From assembly GCA_030694985.1 (NCBI GenBank), contig JAUYTV010000020.1, forward strand, positions 1 through 64,000: a DNA stretch of 64,000 nucleotides, written 5' to 3'. The position numbers were made by a program, and so were the translations under genes. Under the pieces are notes generated by a model. That model saw only the letters and a program-made list of their open reading frames with translations, had not been told where the DNA came from and searched no databases. Shown here piece by piece: positions 62,588 through 64,000 of the stretch. Origin of the DNA: Methanoregula sp. (GTDB lineage Archaea > Halobacteriota > Methanomicrobia > Methanomicrobiales > Methanospirillaceae). How positions within the stretch are numbered: position 1 is the first letter of the stretch; each line of letters begins with the position of its first letter.

Positions 62588-63619
62588 TCATGGGACGAAC
62601 AGATCCCCACCGATCTTTTCCTTCCACTCGCTTTCGATCTGCTGTAATCCCTGCTTGTCATTTTTATCAAAGAGATCCAGTGCAGTCACCATTGCGCTCT
62701 GAGGGGGGATTACCGTGTAAAGTCTCCGGAAATCCCCCTGGTAGACTTCAATTTTCTGCTCACCTTCGGTCTCGGCAATTTTTATTGGGTTTTTCACAAC
62801 CGGGTGCTTTTCCATATCCTCCATCTGTTCAAATATTTTAACCCGGCTGATCCTGAAATACTCCCGGTTCACTTCGAGATTGAAGGCGGACCAGAACGCT
62901 GAGGCATACCATGCATCATTCATAATCACGTGCGGCACACCAAGGCATGCAGCGGTCAGCCCGAGTGTCCCTACACCTGAACAGGCATCGATAAAGATCT
63001 TTGCCGGTGGTATTCCCACATGCTGCTCCAATGCCCGGATCTTTGGCGCATATCCCCGTGAAAATTCGATGTGGACCAGTGACTGCTGTTTGTACATGAC
63101 AAGCGGACCGGTTCTGAGCGGGAAGATATCTGCCCGGACATCGCACCCTGCCAGAAGATCATACACTTTTGGCACAGATTTTAAATCTGCCTTTGCTATC
63201 CCCGGCACAAAGTTTCCGGTCTTTACCACCCCCCGCAGTTCGGGCACTTCGTTCATCAGCCGCACGGCAGTTTTTTTTATTGCTTTCTGGGTTAACAGCA
63301 CAAGGGATTTATCAGAAAGAAATGGCGGGCGTTCCATGGGAAATCCCGGGTGTATGAGCGGGGATCCCACCGCTATCAATGGTTCCGTGGGCTTCATATC
63401 CCCTTCTTCTACCATGATCACGTACAGGTGGGCAAAAACTTCATCAATAAACCGTTTCCCGCAGGAGCAGGGCTGGGCGTATTCGAGCGTTGGGAGCGGG
63501 GCACGTTTATTAAGCACGCGGGCACTGCAATTTCCACAGGGTTGGAACAATGACGGGAGTATAGTAAGAATATCTTTTGCTGATCTGACGCAGTCCGTCT
63601 GGCAGACAGGGCACTTCAT
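62588..63619 (-). CDS. zinc-ribbon SAM-dependent methyltransferase-like protein
   Basis: 343 residues from the ATG at 63619. The N-terminal zinc part has CPVCQTDC, then CGNC and CSCGK. The C-terminal half shows a class I methyltransferase fold: IFIDACSGVGTLGLTAACLGVPHVIMND, with the Gly-rich SAM loop CSGVG and the acidic MND at strand 2. The middle part, VYDLLAGCDVRADIFPLRTGPLVMY, may be a substrate domain. Similar proteins occur in methanogens; I cannot name the target (protein, tRNA or cofactor). Confidence 0.75.
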   Translation of the reverse strand: MKCPVCQTDCVRSAKDILTILPSLFQPCGNCSARVLNKRAPLPTLEYAQPCSCGKRFIDEVFAHLYVIMVEEGDMKPTEPLIAVGSPLIHPGFPMERPPFLSDKSLVLLTQKAIKKTAVRLMNEVPELRGVVKTGNFVPGIAKADLKSVPKVYDLLAGCDVRADIFPLRTGPLVMYKQQSLVHIEFSRGYAPKIRALEQHVGIPPAKIFIDACSGVGTLGLTAACLGVPHVIMNDAWYASAFWSAFNLEVNREYFRISRVKIFEQMEDMEKHPVVKNPIKIAETEGEQKIEVYQGDFRRLYTVIPPQSAMVTALDLFDKNDKQGLQQIESEWKEKIGGDLFVP

Positions 63620-63708
63620 TATGCTCCCTTTGTGCTTCTTTGTTAGAAACTTTTTCAATCGGTTTTAAAAAAACCAGTTTATCCGCTGAATAAAATCTTA
63701 AAAAACAG

Positions 63709-63783
63709 TGGGCCCGAAGGGATTCGAACCCATGACCGCCCGGTTATGAGCCGGGCGCTCTAACCGGACTGAGCTACGGGCCC
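63709..63783 (-). tRNA. tRNA with CAT anticodon (probably Ile2, possibly elongator Met)
   Basis: 75 bases. Acceptor GGGCCCG pairs with CGGGCCC; anticodon arm CCCGG-CTCATAA-CCGGG. It shares acceptor and anticodon stem with tRNA-Ile(GAT) at 52.5 kb, which suggests tRNA-Ile2, whose C34 is changed to agmatidine in archaea; a Met role cannot be excluded. Confidence 0.9.
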
Positions 63784-63788
63784 AAAAA

Positions 63789-63861
63789 CGCCCCCCACAG
63801 GGCTCGAACCTGTGACATTCGGATTAACAGTCCGACACTCTACCAACTGAGTTAGGGAGGC
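63789..63861 (-). tRNA. tRNA-Asn (anticodon GTT)
   Basis: 73 bases. Acceptor GCCTCCC pairs with GGGGGGC (one G-T); anticodon arm TCGGA-CTGTTAA-TCCGA with anticodon GTT; T arm with GGTTCGAGCC. It lies five bases upstream of the CAT tRNA on the same strand, so both are probably cut from one transcript. Confidence 0.93.
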
Positions 63862-64000
63862 ACACTCGTGCGCCTTATTAGATTCTTTTTGGGGACTTTT
63901 AAAGGTAACTATGAGGTTGATCGAAGTTAAAAATGAGAAAAATCAGAGATCTGGCCAAATCACTGTCGCTTCATCTCTGCGAGTAACCGTATCAGCTCAT

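Noticed and set aside
1-64000. CRISPR array or cas genes
   Set aside because: No regularly spaced repeats of 25-40 bases and no cas-like protein were seen.

Overview
The window is chromosomal DNA of a methanogenic archaeon of the order Methanomicrobiales, most likely a Methanoregula-like organism. It carries mtd and mer (two F420-dependent C1 steps of methanogenesis), a likely methanofuran-biosynthesis kinase, NrpR, a Tfx-type regulator, nop5/fibrillarin, a thymidylate synthase of archaeal type, an archaeal 7S (SRP) RNA, and a large S-layer-like protein with a C-terminal anchor. The genus is an inference from gene content and protein style; no search was run.

Layout. 1-5.5 kb: TPR protein, two surface/membrane proteins, a tandem rubredoxin with a histone-H1-like tail, MarC, a mini-protein resembling the end of a site-2 protease, and two acyltransferase-like proteins. 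5.5-20.3 kb: one long minus-strand ribosomal superoperon in classical archaeal S10-spc order (L3, L4, L23, L2, S19, L22, S3, L29, Rnp1, S17, L14, L24, S4e, L5, S14, S8, L6, L32e, L19e, L18, S5, L30, L15), followed by secY, adenylate kinase, an EMC3-type insertase and cytidylate kinase. 20.9-24.6 kb: Tfx regulator divergent from mtd, a GalT-like protein, and mer. 25-32.1 kb: a divergent FtsZ/tubulin-superfamily protein, nrpR-dcd, tRNA-Arg, a PEGA-type surface protein, and AMP phosphorylase.

32.1-43.4 kb is the accessory part: tandem repeats resembling an IS21-type transposon end, an orphan antitoxin-like gene, an AlbA_2 ATP-binding protein whose N-terminus is cut by an in-frame TGA, the 980-residue S-layer-like protein, and then a small-gene block leading to a PrimPol-helicase replication gene broken by one missing base. 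Just behind that gene lie nested inverted repeats that look like an origin or Rep-binding site. No integrase or attachment site was found, so this looks like a decaying plasmid- or virus-derived element.

43.4-64 kb is core genome: thymidylate synthase, tRNA-Gln, DUF1614-fibrillarin-Nop5, a TctA-like permease, hemD-cbf5, tRNA-Ser, indolepyruvate:ferredoxin oxidoreductase (iorBA), tRNA-Ile, a MtaB-type methylthiotransferase divergent from nadX-nadC, a HEAT-repeat protein, two small regulators, a phospholipase D-like surface enzyme, a methanofuran kinase-type gene, a zinc-ribbon protein, aEF-1beta, malate dehydrogenase, the SRP RNA, a zinc-ribbon methyltransferase, and two tRNAs (CAT and GTT anticodons).

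The best candidates for something undescribed are the FtsZ-like protein at 25.1-27.4 kb, with its retained catalytic loop and 380-residue disordered tail, and the nested inverted repeats behind the broken PrimPol gene.
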